The notes: generated by a model from the sequence alone, not told the origin. A DNA stretch of 64,000 nucleotides from Gamarada debralockiae (GCA_002803225.1 NXFV01000341.1:1-64000), one strand, 5' to 3'. Positions 22,894 to 33,029 are shown, numbered from the stretch's first letter. Numbers and translations: made by a program.

Positions 22894-24150
22894 TCATAGC
22901 CCTCCAACAATCTCCGCAACAGCCTCTCCGCATCCAGAGCTACACTGATACCCACCCCCACTATGCCCATAACTATGCACCATCCAGCAACCATCCACCA
23001 TTCCTCCCTTCTCAACCTCAACCCTGGGCCCTCCTTTTCTTCCCGGTCGCAAGCCCACCTGATAACTCAGAACCTCAAACTCCCTCCCCTTTCCAGTCCG
23101 CAACTCCTCCGCCAATCCCCACCCCTTAATCCTCTCCACAATTTTCTCGTTCAACTCGTCATCCACATTCGCACTCCAATTTCCAACCTGTTTACAACCC
23201 CCCAGAATCGTCGTCCCACTCCTAGGCCGCGGAATCACATACCCAACTTCACCCTCCTCACCAAATCCAACATAAGTTCTTGCCTTATTCGCCTCGCCTT
23301 TGACGAGGATAGTTTGTCCACGAACAGGGAAGAGTTTCGCCGCTTCGTCAGCCCCAACGAAATGCCGTGCTCCAAGGCCTGTGCAGTTGATGATCGCAAA
23401 TACGTCGTCTTCTTTGACGCTCTTGTCGTTTCCCATCAAGATCCGTTTAGCGTTCTTCACCACGCCTTCAAGTCCACCGGAAACGTCTACGTCGGCTTTG
23501 ATAACCCTCGCACCCTGCTCTTTCACGCGCCGAAGCATGAAGTTAAGGTATTGCGGGATATCAATACAAACGCTCTGATACTTAACTCCAAACACCGCAC
23601 CCTCAGGCACATTTTCACCCTCTTCTTGCCGTTCTCGTTCCTTCGCCAAATTCAAAATCTCAAATCCCTCCACGCCCCCCGTCCACCTCGGCCTCCCACT
23701 CCCATCATCAGGCATCCGTTCCCTCTTCACACCCCACCAAAGTCCCCTTCCATCACCACCTTCCGTCTCGCCTCCCACATACTCAGGGCCCCAATAATTC
23801 CTACTCTCCCTAATCCCCAACCCCACCTCCCCTTCCTCGGCATAGTGGTTCTCTAGGATCGCCATCCAACTCTCATACGTCCTTTTATCCCATTCTCGAA
23901 TCTGGGAGTCGGAATCAGAGAGGGACGCGAAGGAACGCCAGTGCCCGCCTGCTTTGGGGGATGTGTAGTCTATTGATGTGGCATTTGGGGAGTCGGGGAG
24001 ATGGGATGCTATTAGTGTTTGGGAAAATGAGGAGGTGGATGGGGAGATGCGCAGGGAGAGGGAGGTTGATAGAGCTGTTATTCCACCGCCTAGGATTATG
24101 ATCTGTTTTTGCTGGGGAGGTTGAGAGGGCGGTTGTGACTTGGAGGCCAT
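22894..24150 (-). CDS. D-amino-acid oxidase (FAD-dependent)
   Basis: A single exon of 418 aa starts from ATG at 24150 (MASKSQPPSQPP). The N-terminal dinucleotide-binding motif is IIILGGGITALSTSLSLR. Further landmarks are DYTSPKAGGHWRSFAS, the NCTGLGAR region, PVRGQTILVK, GYVIPRPRSGTTILGG, EVLSYQVGLRPGRKGGPRVE and VHSYGHSGGGYQ, in the order of the DAO family. It oxidises D-amino acids to 2-oxo acids, ammonia and H2O2, usually in peroxisomes. The C-terminus EIVGGL is not a canonical PTS1. The frame stays open 228 bases further upstream without an in-frame ATG; the ATG chosen puts the GxGxxG motif near residue 20, as usual. Confidence 0.88.
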   Translation of the reverse strand: MASKSQPPSQPPQQKQIIILGGGITALSTSLSLRISPSTSSFSQTLIASHLPDSPNATSIDYTSPKAGGHWRSFASLSDSDSQIREWDKRTYESWMAILENHYAEEGEVGLGIRESRNYWGPEYVGGETEGGDGRGLWWGVKRERMPDDGSGRPRWTGGVEGFEILNLAKERERQEEGENVPEGAVFGVKYQSVCIDIPQYLNFMLRRVKEQGARVIKADVDVSGGLEGVVKNAKRILMGNDKSVKEDDVFAIINCTGLGARHFVGADEAAKLFPVRGQTILVKGEANKARTYVGFGEEGEVGYVIPRPRSGTTILGGCKQVGNWSANVDDELNEKIVERIKGWGLAEELRTGKGREFEVLSYQVGLRPGRKGGPRVEVEKGGMVDGCWMVHSYGHSGGGYQCSSGCGEAVAEIVGGL

Positions 24151-24695
24151 ATTGGCTTTTGGCTTTGCGAAAGATGTCAAATCGTCAGATGGGGTTTGGT
24201 TTGCCCCACGCAGGATGGTGGGAAGTGCTGTTGTGAGGTTGACGCCAATTTCTACGGTGGAACGAGGTGATGCCGTGAGAGTGACTTGTTCGCGAACGAT
24301 GGTTCGCAAGGTCGCTCCTTTTATATGACTGGAGAGGTTTAGAGATCGTATGATCGGACAAATTTTACTTCGACTCAATCGGGGAATGTTAATTGGTGGT
24401 TGTGCTGAGGATATTGAGGTGCAAGATAAACTTAATCGTCGTCACGAGACGCCTCATGGAAGGCTGCGGCATCGGCAGGAAGAGCGGAGTTCGGCCTGAC
24501 CCAAGTTGGCCATATCCTTCTGATATCCAGCTTTCTGAATACCGCATTAATTGGGAAATAATTTAGCCTATCCATCGCCCTGTGCTTCTGAGCGATTGAA
24601 ACCGGATGCTTGAACAGCTAGTCGCTCTTCCCTGTGTCCTTAAGTTCAATTGCTGACCTATAGTCAGTGATCTAAGGCCGTCTGGTGAGCTATGT
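24151..24695. other. Intergenic, nothing recognised
   Basis: It holds the promoter side of the D-amino-acid oxidase gene, then sequence leading into an AT-rich retroelement relic. No gene is seen. Confidence 0.4.
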
Positions 24696-24935
24696 ACTTT
24701 TAGTTATAGATTATTTTAACTTTTTCTAGGTTAACTTTTACTCTATTAGTACTTATTATAAATCTAAGATACTTTACATAGGCAATATTAAATTTATATT
24801 TCTTAATATTAGCCTATAGTCCTACTTAATAGAGCTATAAAAGTACTTTATAGATATACTCTTTAAAGTCTAGGGGATAATTAAAGTAAGTTAAGATATT
24901 ATCTAGGTATATAATATATAGATTATCTGCTTACA
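24696..24935 (-). mobile_element. RIP-degraded Ty3/gypsy reverse transcriptase fragment
   Basis: This AT-rich block translates on the minus strand to YIIYLDNILTYFNYPLDFKEYIYKVLL, then (through TAG codons) VGL*ANIKKYKFNIAYVKYLRFIISTNRVKVNLEK. It reproduces the gypsy RT stretch around YLDDIL...HVREVL...GL.ANLKKCEF...VKFLGFIIS. The second catalytic Asp of YxDD is Asn (AAT). The skew to A and T and the TAG codons are RIP-like. Only about 80 codons remain. Confidence 0.8.
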
Positions 24936-26293
24936 AGACTGCTTCACCCATAAAAGCTTCTTCCACTATCCTTTCCTTCTTCCACTCCCACTGCGATTCT
25001 TGTCCTTGTGTCTCGGCCGTCAGGCAGTCCTGTAGCATCGCCATTAGCGCCATCAGTCATCCGCAGCTCTTTCTGCAGCTTGTTGACAGCAGCAGACTGT
25101 TTCCGAGGAGGTGATAATCCTTGATAAGTCTGGAGTAAGGAGAGAGCGATCTGTTGCGACAGATCGAATTTTCGCTGGGAGCGAGAGAGGGAGTATTGTG
25201 CGTATTAGAGGTGGCAGAGGGCCTGTTGTTGTCGTGGAGGCCGGAGGCGCCTGATTTGGCACCATACCGCTCTAGGCGTCGACATGAATTGATGCTGAAA
25301 TGCGATTTCGATGGTGTCGCGTCAAGATCCGGCAGCCTCTATAATAGGAGCCTAGGCCCCAAAGGAACAGGCTAGGCTACTGCAGGACCCTGGAGAAGAC
25401 AGGAGCCCGGAAGGCTCGGAATCGGAGTCAGCAGCCATTATAGCTGCCATGTGAATTATAAGTAAGGCTTGCCAACCCTACTTGTAAAAGGGCAAGCTTG
25501 AGTATTTTTCGGAAATCAGTGTACGAATGCTCAGGAATACAATCACTATTGTCTCTCTTCCCCTACTGCTACTTATCTTATATACTGTGATCCCTCCTGT
25601 TGCCCTCCAGCTACCTGTAGCTGTTACAGCGTCGTGGTGATAATTTTAGCGTTGGATGGGCGCTGTGGCTGGTGCGGTTGCCCGTACATTAGGCTAACAA
25701 CTCATCCTCCTCCTTTCGTTCTTGAAAACGATATCCTATGTAAAAAGCTCCCAAGGCCATCTCAAGTGAATGTAAAGGGATTTATGTTTGAGTCCTCACA
25801 TGCAGAATGCCTTCAACGCTATTTAATTTGTCTGCTTCTATCTTGATGCCACATACATTTCACACCCCGTCCAAAGCGCCTGATCTGTTTCCCAACTTCT
25901 CCAGTGATGAGGTAGTCTGATGGCAAGTGCTTTTTTTGTGATAACACTTGTTTCTGCATGTCGACAGCACACTCAGTATGTCCCTGCGAGAATGCGGATC
26001 ATGGGGCCAGCTGTCCCTTGGGCTTCAACACCACACATCTGTTGGGCCAGGCTTAGCACCGCTGTGAAAAGCCAGTCACATAAAAAGTAACAGTGGAAAA
26101 AAGGACGATATGAATTTAAGGATAGATCTATCGCAGCCCCAGTGTTTTCTTCCTATTCCCCGCCACGTCTTAAGTTCCCCTATCTCATTTAAATCGTATC
26201 TACTCATCAAAACTAGCCTCATGATCCAAGTCAGCTACTCCTCTTTCCCAACAATCACCCTCAACTCCCATCAGCAGGCGCACTCAAGCGCTT
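24936..26293. other. Retroelement-like debris, then intergenic
   Basis: About 24940-25380 could be gag-proximal sequence of the same retroelement, read on the minus strand as a Ser/Pro/Thr-rich frame, but I cannot confirm this. 25400-26293 has no recognisable gene; it contains the 3' flank of the repeat-peptide gene. Confidence 0.35.
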
Positions 26294-26867
26294 CTAATTC
26301 TTGTCTGAACGCTCATCAACGACGAAGGGATAGTCGTATCCCGGAGGCTCTGGGACAGCACGTTCGTCAACGACGAAAGGGTAATCGTATCCGGGAGGCT
26401 CTGGAACAGCACGCTCGTCAACAACGAAAGGATAATCGTATCCGGGAGGCTCTGGGACAGCACGCTCGTCAACAACAAAAGGATAATCATATCCTGGCGG
26501 TTCGGGAACGGCACGCTCATCAACGACGAAAGGATAATCGTATCCCGGAGGCTCTGGGACGGCACGTTCATCAACGACAAAAGGATAATCGTATCCCGGA
26601 GGCTCTGGGACAGCACGCTCGTCAACGACAAAGGGGTAGTCATATCCTGGCGGCTCAGGAACAGCGCGTTCATCGACCACGAAAGGGTAATCGTATCCCG
26701 GGGGCTCGGGGACTGCACGCTTTGCAGCGGCACCTGGACACTTTTGTGAGTTTCATGAGTTATAGATTGTGTTGCAAGCCAAGTCACACACCCTTGATAC
26801 GTGCGGTGGGAACCGACGCGCCCATTTGGGCCAGGGCCAGTAAAGCCAAGGTAGTCGAGAGCTTCAT
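26294..26867 (-). CDS. Secreted repeat-peptide precursor, candidate RiPP (dikaritin-type) precursor
   Basis: Two exons, 26867-26790 and 26740-26294, with a 49-bp phase-0 intron give 174 aa. The N-terminus MKLSTTLALLALAQMGASVPTA is a signal peptide. CPGAAAKR follows, and its KR is a classical Kex2 site. Residues 35-170 are eight exact copies of AVPEPPGYDYPFVVDER, and the protein ends SDKN. Each unit ends in ER, a less usual processing site. Known fungal precursors of ustiloxin and phomopsin type share the plan of signal peptide plus repeated short cores with basic cleavage sites. Each unit offers two Tyr and four Pro for modification. UstYa-like proteins and a prolyl hydroxylase lie within 6 kb. 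The product is unknown. A plain Kex2-processed repeat peptide without modification is the alternative. Confidence 0.8.
26309..26716 (-). repeat. Eight 51-bp coding repeats
   Basis: Eight contiguous 51-bp units encode an identical 17-residue peptide. DNA copies differ only at synonymous positions: the Pro codons vary among CCA, CCC, CCG and CCT, Ala among GCA, GCC and GCT, and Tyr between TAC and TAT. The peptide is therefore kept constant while the DNA drifts. Confidence 0.97.
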
Positions 26868-27934
26868 GATTAGGTGTATCTGGATCACAAATGTTGATTT
26901 TGATTTTGGGAAAGAGTTTGGAGGGAGGTGAAGAGGGGTTCTTATTGATGAGCTGCTCTTTCTCTGTGCAACGAGCTCTACCTCGGCTCCTTCGCCGACC
27001 AGCAAGGCATGGCCATGGCGACATGGTTCATCAGAGCTCGACTCGGCCAGTGAAGGGTTTCACCGCCCATGAAATTCCTTGTTGCCTATCTTGGTCGCAT
27101 CCATCACTCGCCCGTCCGTCCAGCAGCTTAACTGTCATGGCTATAATTTGCTGAGCATCATTTTTTAGTAGCTCGTATCCTCTTTATGCGTTGATCAACA
27201 CATGCTGTGACATTTTCATGCGGGTCAAGCTTCAAGTGGAAGGTGTTTACTCGGCCAGTGCCGCATACCAAAACTTTGTTAGCAAGATGTCTCCGTAATA
27301 GGATGACGAGGATATAACCGCGAGTGCGTGACTGGAGGTCCGGCGAGTGCCAAAGTATCAGCTGCAAGTATAAATATTACTCAGCGGTTACTATTCCTCA
27401 TCCTTGCAGAGCACTAGGCGCAAGGATTCCTAGCACATGCTGTGGATTGCAACTTCCCGATTGCCTCCCGCCTCCGTGCTTCATGCATATCAACAAGATT
27501 TGCATTGCCGAGTATGAGATGAGATAGTCCTAGAAGATGAGAAAAGATGCAGCCTCAAGCTCCTAATAGGATTACATTGATGGTCGCCATTTACTAGTTG
27601 ATTCCGGATCATGCCTTTAAACAAGGTTTGTGCATATCAGAATTTGGTACCCCGCAGGAGAAATCAAGCCCTGGAGCCTCAAGTAGGCTACTGTAGAGCT
27701 CGTCATCCCACCGTTTGTCGGCTTGATTTGGATGCAGGTAAGCTTATGGCCGTTGCCTTAGCGTACTCGTATTATGCAGCACAGGCATTATCCCCAGAAA
27801 GTTTATCACTGGGTTCTGAAATACCGAAAATACGACAGGCTACAGTTATTTAATTTGCCATTAAAAAATATAGCATTATTCAGGCGTTTGATAGATTCGC
27901 TTTACCTTAATGCCGGGGCGAGTTCCCTGGTTCT
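26868..27934. other. Intergenic between precursor and UstYa-like gene
   Basis: It contains the precursor promoter, including TCGCCGA at 26992-26998, a 7-mer also found twice in the divergent promoter at 29620-29660. I see no gene in the remaining sequence. Confidence 0.45.
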
Positions 27935-28992
27935 TCAAACGTGCCTTCCAAGTCTTTCCTCCCACGCGGCCCTAGATTCTGCAAAATTCAAATCGCCGTG
28001 ATGGTCTTTCACCCATTCAACAATATCATCCCAGTTGCGACACTTCCTCTCTACAAGGAAATTTGGGTTTGGTCGTGGATTGGGGAAACGCTCTTCGGAG
28101 ACGTACTCAAACGTCACGAGTTCGGTATCAGCGCGACACATGATGATTTGTCGCAAGCTGTCGAGGCAGTGACCCACGTGGATTAATTGCATTTCCGGAG
28201 CCTCCCGAAGGTTATAGTAATCCCGATGGATGTAGATTCTGATCTTGTCTCTGTATAATTTCAGTAAGTTGTGCGTGGTTAAAGGCAAACCGCGTTCACT
28301 TACAGGCAATGAAGCTGATGAAACACGTCCAACCTGTATAATATGCCCAAGTTAGCCATGTATTCTGATAAATATCTTTCTGCTTCAATCGACGCACATA
28401 GCGATATACCGATTTGTTCCGTCTGTGAGTTTAACAGAAGTCTTTCCAATGGCCTCCAAATCTTCGATTTGAACAGCAATTTCAGTCACTAAAGGGTTAG
28501 CAAGCGCTAGAATCCTTAACGAATTGTTCATGCCTAGACTTACAATTGTGAAATTGAAGCCAGGCTGCAGTTTGAGCTGGATTTGGATTTCCTTTGAATA
28601 CATTTTCATCCCAGAGGCTATTGTTCATGAGCACTCTCCCGTAAAGGCTTGCTTCATTCGCAGGAGCTGGTAGTTTCAGTAACCAATTCATGATAATCTG
28701 AAAGTAACTGAAACTCACAAGGCACCTCGTAATCGTGATTGATTCTAGAGGCCGATTTGACTGGTAGACTGAGCAGTAGCCCCAGTGTCCATGCGAGATT
28801 AAACAGCAAAAAAAGTAGATGGGGCAGGTAACTTCGAAAGGCTCTGGCACCTTTCGAGAGCTTTTCCCTCGGCGGTCGTTCTCTTTCCAGTGGTTCTAGG
28901 AGTCCGTCGACGCTCTCTTTTTCGTTGCTACATGTTTCCGTCAAGTCATTGGGTTTGTCAGATATCGACTGATATTTGAACGACTCAACCAT
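27935..28992 (-). CDS. UstYa-family (DUF3328) oxidase-like protein
   Basis: Five exons, 28992-28719, 28666-28544, 28488-28398, 28333-28304 and 28250-27935, give 277 aa. A single membrane helix (about 55-77, LPHLLFLLFNLAWTLGLLLSLPV) precedes a lumenal domain with NNSLWDENVFKGNPNP and AAWLQFHNLTEI. The two signature motifs are HQLHC (168-172) and HVGHC (197-201), followed by LDSLRQIIMCRADTEL. The first motif is assembled over a 30-nt exon. UstYa proteins catalyse oxidative cyclisation and related steps in ustiloxin, phomopsin and cyclochlorotine biosynthesis. The gene lies about 1 kb upstream of the repeat-peptide gene on the same strand and head to head with the next gene, which supports a role on that peptide. 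The upstream TTG-initiated extension was rejected in favour of ATG at 28992. Confidence 0.9.
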
Positions 28993-29886
28993 AATTGCTA
29001 TCTGAGTAGAATCAAGATCGTTGGGGGAATTTGAAGCAAAATTTAACAACGGGTGAAATACTCAAGGCAGCAAGAAAACGTTGAGTAACTGAATAAGTGG
29101 ATACTCTTCCGACATCGTTCAAAGTGGAAGCTGAAAACAATTTCGAATTACGGACCTGACATTTTTCTGTAATCTGACCATATTTTCTCCAGCGATCTTC
29201 CTTTCTGCAAGAAACAGGTCATTATTTACAGCAAGGGTATTGCAACTACCGGGGTGGAACTAGGGCTAGGTTTGCCCGGCATTCGGCCACCCAAAACAGC
29301 AGCTCCTAGTCTACGGGCGGCTCGTGGCAGCCATATTTCCATATCAGGCAGTTGAAACACTCGGGAAAAATTTAAAGAACGGCAAGTGTTAATCAAGATG
29401 ATGCAGGTAGAAGCGATGAGTCAGCATCTCACTGCGCAAAGCATATGCAAGTGTTTGCGCTACGAAATCCTAGCATCTAAGCTTATATTCATGTCAGATC
29501 GCTCATCGGCTGAAACTGGGGGTGATCGTTGGCGGTGAGAGATATATCGGCTTGCACACAGATCTCGTATGAAGGCTCGTAGATCTCAGTTCTCGAGTTT
29601 GGTGATGATGATCAGTGATCGCCGAGCAAGTCTCAAGTTACAAAGCACAGGGTTCGGCGACTGCTCCAACATCGGTCCTTCTTTATATTGCCGGAAGGCA
29701 AAACGTCAAGCCGTGTTCTAGTAGCAGAAACGGGTGATCCAGGGTTCCATTCGAGTCGAGATCCTACTCCGCATTGAGCGGTTTATGACCACATTACGCA
29801 TTCAACAATTGAAAAGCGGAAAGTCTATTCAGCTCTCCAATATTCTCTGAGCAGTTGTCTTCAGTATCGAACTTGCTTCTCATACA
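28993..29886. promoter_or_regulatory. Divergent promoter of the two HxxHC-protein genes
   Basis: This 894-bp region is shared by the minus-strand UstYa-like gene and the plus-strand HxxHC gene, allowing co-regulation. It contains TCGCCGA at 29620-29626 and its complement TCGGCGA at 29654-29660, spaced by 27 bp, the same 7-mer as in the precursor promoter. Whether it binds a regulator is unknown. Confidence 0.5.
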
Positions 29887-30729
29887 ATGGCACTTGATTC
29901 AAGGCGAAGGTGAGTTGGGTCGAAAAGTTTCAAACGTCTGACTGTCGACTGACTTAGTAGTACCCAAAGCATAGACGAGGAAGCCAGCGATGTAGATGCA
30001 GTCTCTGGGTCCAAGATAGACAATGAATATCCACTCATCCCTCGAGCTCTGGAACAAATCACATCGGAAGACCATTCCTACGGCACAGAAAACAAATTCA
30101 AGACTTATACGAGGAATCATCGATACAGACCAATATTGATTGCTCTGAAATTGGTGATTATTGGTCTCGCAGGCTGGGGAGTCTTCAGTTTCTGGAAAGG
30201 CCCCACGACACCTGTACTCCCCGAATCGAGTCACAACCAACCAATAATGGCGAATGAGCACATCTGTGATTGTGGAGCTTCAACACAAGAAGCAATCTCC
30301 CTTGGCTGTGAATTCGTAGCTATGGCAGCAGCTTGGCTACCACCAGCTTGCATCGATCACGATCTGAGTGAAGAATTCGACAAAGCTGGGCCGGGGATCG
30401 ACGGAAGTTGGACATATTGGACCGACAACAACCACAATCATGAGATTAGCAAAAATGAAATAGCACTTCTTGCTGATACGGGCGAACTGTTCTATGGGAC
30501 TTGGGAATGGCATGTAAAGCATTGTACTTTTCAATGGCGGCTAGATTATCGGCGGAGATGGTTGAATACCATCGTGGAGCCCAGATATGATCATGAGAGT
30601 CATATCACTCATTGCGAGATGATCATGTTTGCTGATCGGACGAAGTCAACTGGGAGTAATGTGAAGCTGAATAGCAGCAGTCATCAGCCAGATCATGGTC
30701 ACATTCATCAGAGAGACCAACGATTTTGA
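29887..30729 (+). CDS. Divergent UstYa-like type II membrane protein with two HxxHC motifs
   Basis: Two exons, 29887-29909 (23 nt) and 29958-30729, give 264 aa. The cytosolic N-terminus is acidic, with a membrane helix at about 66-87 (ILIALKLVIIGLAGWGVFSF). The lumenal part has a GCEF...AAAWLPPACIDHDLSEEFD segment, then HVKHC (193-197) and HITHC (223-227). The C-terminus is His-rich (HQPDHGHIHQRD). Paired HxxHC motifs behind a single helix mirror UstYa proteins, but the surrounding sequence is not the usual DUF3328, so common enzymology is inference. Position, head to head with the canonical UstYa gene, supports membership of the same pathway. Confidence 0.75.
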
Positions 30730-31354
30730 CTGGGTTTTGAAATTCTAGTTCTTGGTAAAGACATGAACTAGGAGTTTTCGTCGGTCTTGAGGCTTTTGTG
30801 TACACGATAAATTACTTGTGCAGTTAGTTGAGAAGTGCCAAAAACTAGATATGACGAAGGATACAAAGTCCCCGAGCTCTGCAAGTTGCTCCCCGGTCCT
30901 TCCTTCAAATTCAACAGGATTCCTAAACCATGACGTCCATGAACTCAACTTTCAACTAGAGGTTGAAAGTGCTTCAAGGTTCATCAGTCACCGAACCAAG
31001 ATGTGATTGGCCACGTCGTGCTCAAGGAGCTGGAGTCTAACCCATACTCCAAATGTGGTAAATGCACGCCCCGAGTATCGCTTACCAGGGGGTTCTTGAA
31101 TGCTGCAAAAGATCTGCAGATGAGCTTACGGACAGGGTTGAAATGTTAGTCTCAAACGGTAATCTAAATCAACGGCAGCGTAGCCTATGCACCACAATGC
31201 ACCTTTGCAGGGGGCAGAAAAGGAAGGCGAATTTTCGACTAGCATGGCGTCCTGCCTAGGTAGGTAAGAATTTTGCCTTGCGCGGATACGGTCGATGTTT
31301 GCATATTCCTGGCACTCCTCCGCACTGAGTCTCTCATTCACTTTACAGACCAAT
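30730..31354. other. Intergenic; promoter of the hydroxylase gene
   Basis: No coding signal is supportable; short frames on both strands are not conserved-looking. The TCGCCGA 7-mer was not found here. Confidence 0.4.
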
Positions 31355-32208
31355 ATGGCAGCCTCTCTCAAATCTTCGATTTTTGGTCGCAATCGTGCTT
31401 CAACACTTTTGTCGAATGTGCTTATTGTAGGACTGCTTTCAATCGCCGTTCAATATGTACTTCTTTATTTGCGGCCTTCGTCCAGAAACTTAGACAGTGT
31501 GAGCGGTGCTATTTGCGAGAACCAGCCATATGTGACTCGAATAGTGTCCTACGACCCGCTTATAATCCATCTGGAAAACTTCATCACACCCGCAGAACGC
31601 AGTCATTTCGCCAATATTTCGTAAGATGAACCTCAATTTTGCTTACTCGTGACAACGAACTCACAATTCTCAGAGCTCCGCTCCTGAAGCGCTCCACAGT
31701 AGCGAATCGTGAAGGTGGCCCACCAATCCACAAACCATCCCGGACGAGCTCTACTGCATTCCTACCACGAAACGACAGCATCGTAGCATGTCTTCAAGAA
31801 CGAGCAGCCGACCTCCAAGGTTTTCTATCTCCTAAAAAAGTCGAGATGCTTCAAGTAGTGCAGTACACCCAGAATCAAGAGTATAAAGCTCACTACGACT
31901 GGGGCGTTGCGAGTGAAGTTAAGGCCGAGCGCGAAAGTACCATCTTTGGATTCCTTGAAGGAGATTGCGAGAAATGCGGGACTCAATTTCCTAAGATAGC
32001 GATTGATTGGACGAAGGAGTCTCAGAGATGGTGCGAATTTGTGGAGTGTGATATGGAGGATGCTCTTACTTTCAAAGCTGTACCTGGCAGTGCTGTGTTT
32101 TGGAAGAATCTACTTCCAGATGGAAGAGGTGACGTGAGGACTCTTCATGCGGGGCTACCGATTTCGAGTGGTATGAAACTGGGGTTGAATATTTGGACGA
32201 TTGTTTGA
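31355..32208 (+). CDS. Prolyl 4-hydroxylase-like 2-oxoglutarate/Fe(II) oxygenase
   Basis: Two exons, 31355-31620 and 31674-32208, give 266 aa. An N-terminal membrane helix (about 21-37) is followed by a P4H catalytic domain. The iron ligands are in HYD (His162, Asp164) and TLHAG (His247), and Lys257 in GMKLGLNIW is placed to bind 2-oxoglutarate. Between them is FGFLEGDCEKCGTQFPKI, matching the loop preceding the core in P4H proteins. The helix points the domain to the ER/Golgi lumen, where the Pro-rich repeat precursor would pass. Hydroxylation of that peptide is inference; collagen-like or other protein substrates are the alternative. All catalytic residues are present. Confidence 0.85.
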
Positions 32209-33029
32209 TATTTGGCAGTAAACGCCGAGGATATTCCAGGGCCAGGTGTAGTTTAAAGTTTTTGAGAGGCCATGGTGGCTCCAGAGTGTCTAAGTCACAT
32301 GCGAATTGGCTTCAGATTGCAGAGATGGATGACTTGCCAAATATACTTTTTCACCAACCTTAAAATAAGATGGTCTTAGAAGGCTTAATATGACTTTGGT
32401 TACCGTAGTAATTGCTCTATAAGATCGGGTATTGCATGTTAAATTCTATGGTTTTGGTGTTGCAGGACCTAATCTTATTGTAGGAGTAAGACTCTATACG
32501 TATCATATAATATGACGTTTTTAATGATTTTCCATGTTCCTACCTTCACCTCCGTCTTATCATACGTGATATCGACGAATTGAGCGCCCATAGAGGCGTA
32601 GCAGCTGAGAATTCATTATTCAATGCTACTTCCGTCATCAGGAGAGTCGTGGTTTAGGAGATGCTTGCGGGAAAGGGGTGATGAACGCGTCCGACGCGTC
32701 TGCCGCAGGTTAAGGATGGATATAAAGATCGAGGGATTTCCCTACAAATCAAAGGTCAGCCAGAAGCTCTTTTGCTTATCAAACCTACTGTATCGTCTTC
32801 TAATTCTCCTCTTCGTTGCAGAACTCTCGCATCCTTCATAATGGCTCCCCCACCCGGCACCCGGCCCCTCCTTCCAGCCCCTGGACCCTACTCAACTTAC
32901 TATTGCTTCCTCTCTTCAACAACCCCTCTCTACTCGGACTATACGCTCTGGGCCACTTCCAAAGTCTCCATAACAGCGCCGGGCCGCGCAACAGCCTGCC
33001 TGCGGATGCCTACTGACTAGTGGGTTAGA
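32209..33029. other. Intergenic, nothing recognised
   Basis: This is the 3' flank of the hydroxylase gene. A Pro-rich frame at about 32840-33010 is short and unconvincing. Confidence 0.4.

Noticed and set aside
23300..23856. Long plus-strand open frames opposite the D-amino-acid oxidase
   Set aside because: They are antisense shadows of a strongly supported gene; low-complexity His/Pro/Ser composition with no motifs.
24151..24378. N-terminal extension of the D-amino-acid oxidase
   Set aside because: The frame is open but has no upstream ATG, and the extension lacks family similarity. ATG at 24150 places the FAD motif correctly.
26110..27024. Long repeat-containing frames on both strands over the peptide gene (273 and 246 codons)
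   Set aside because: They are other-frame readings of the same 51-bp repeats. Only the frame with signal peptide, KR site and constant peptide has synonymous-only variation.
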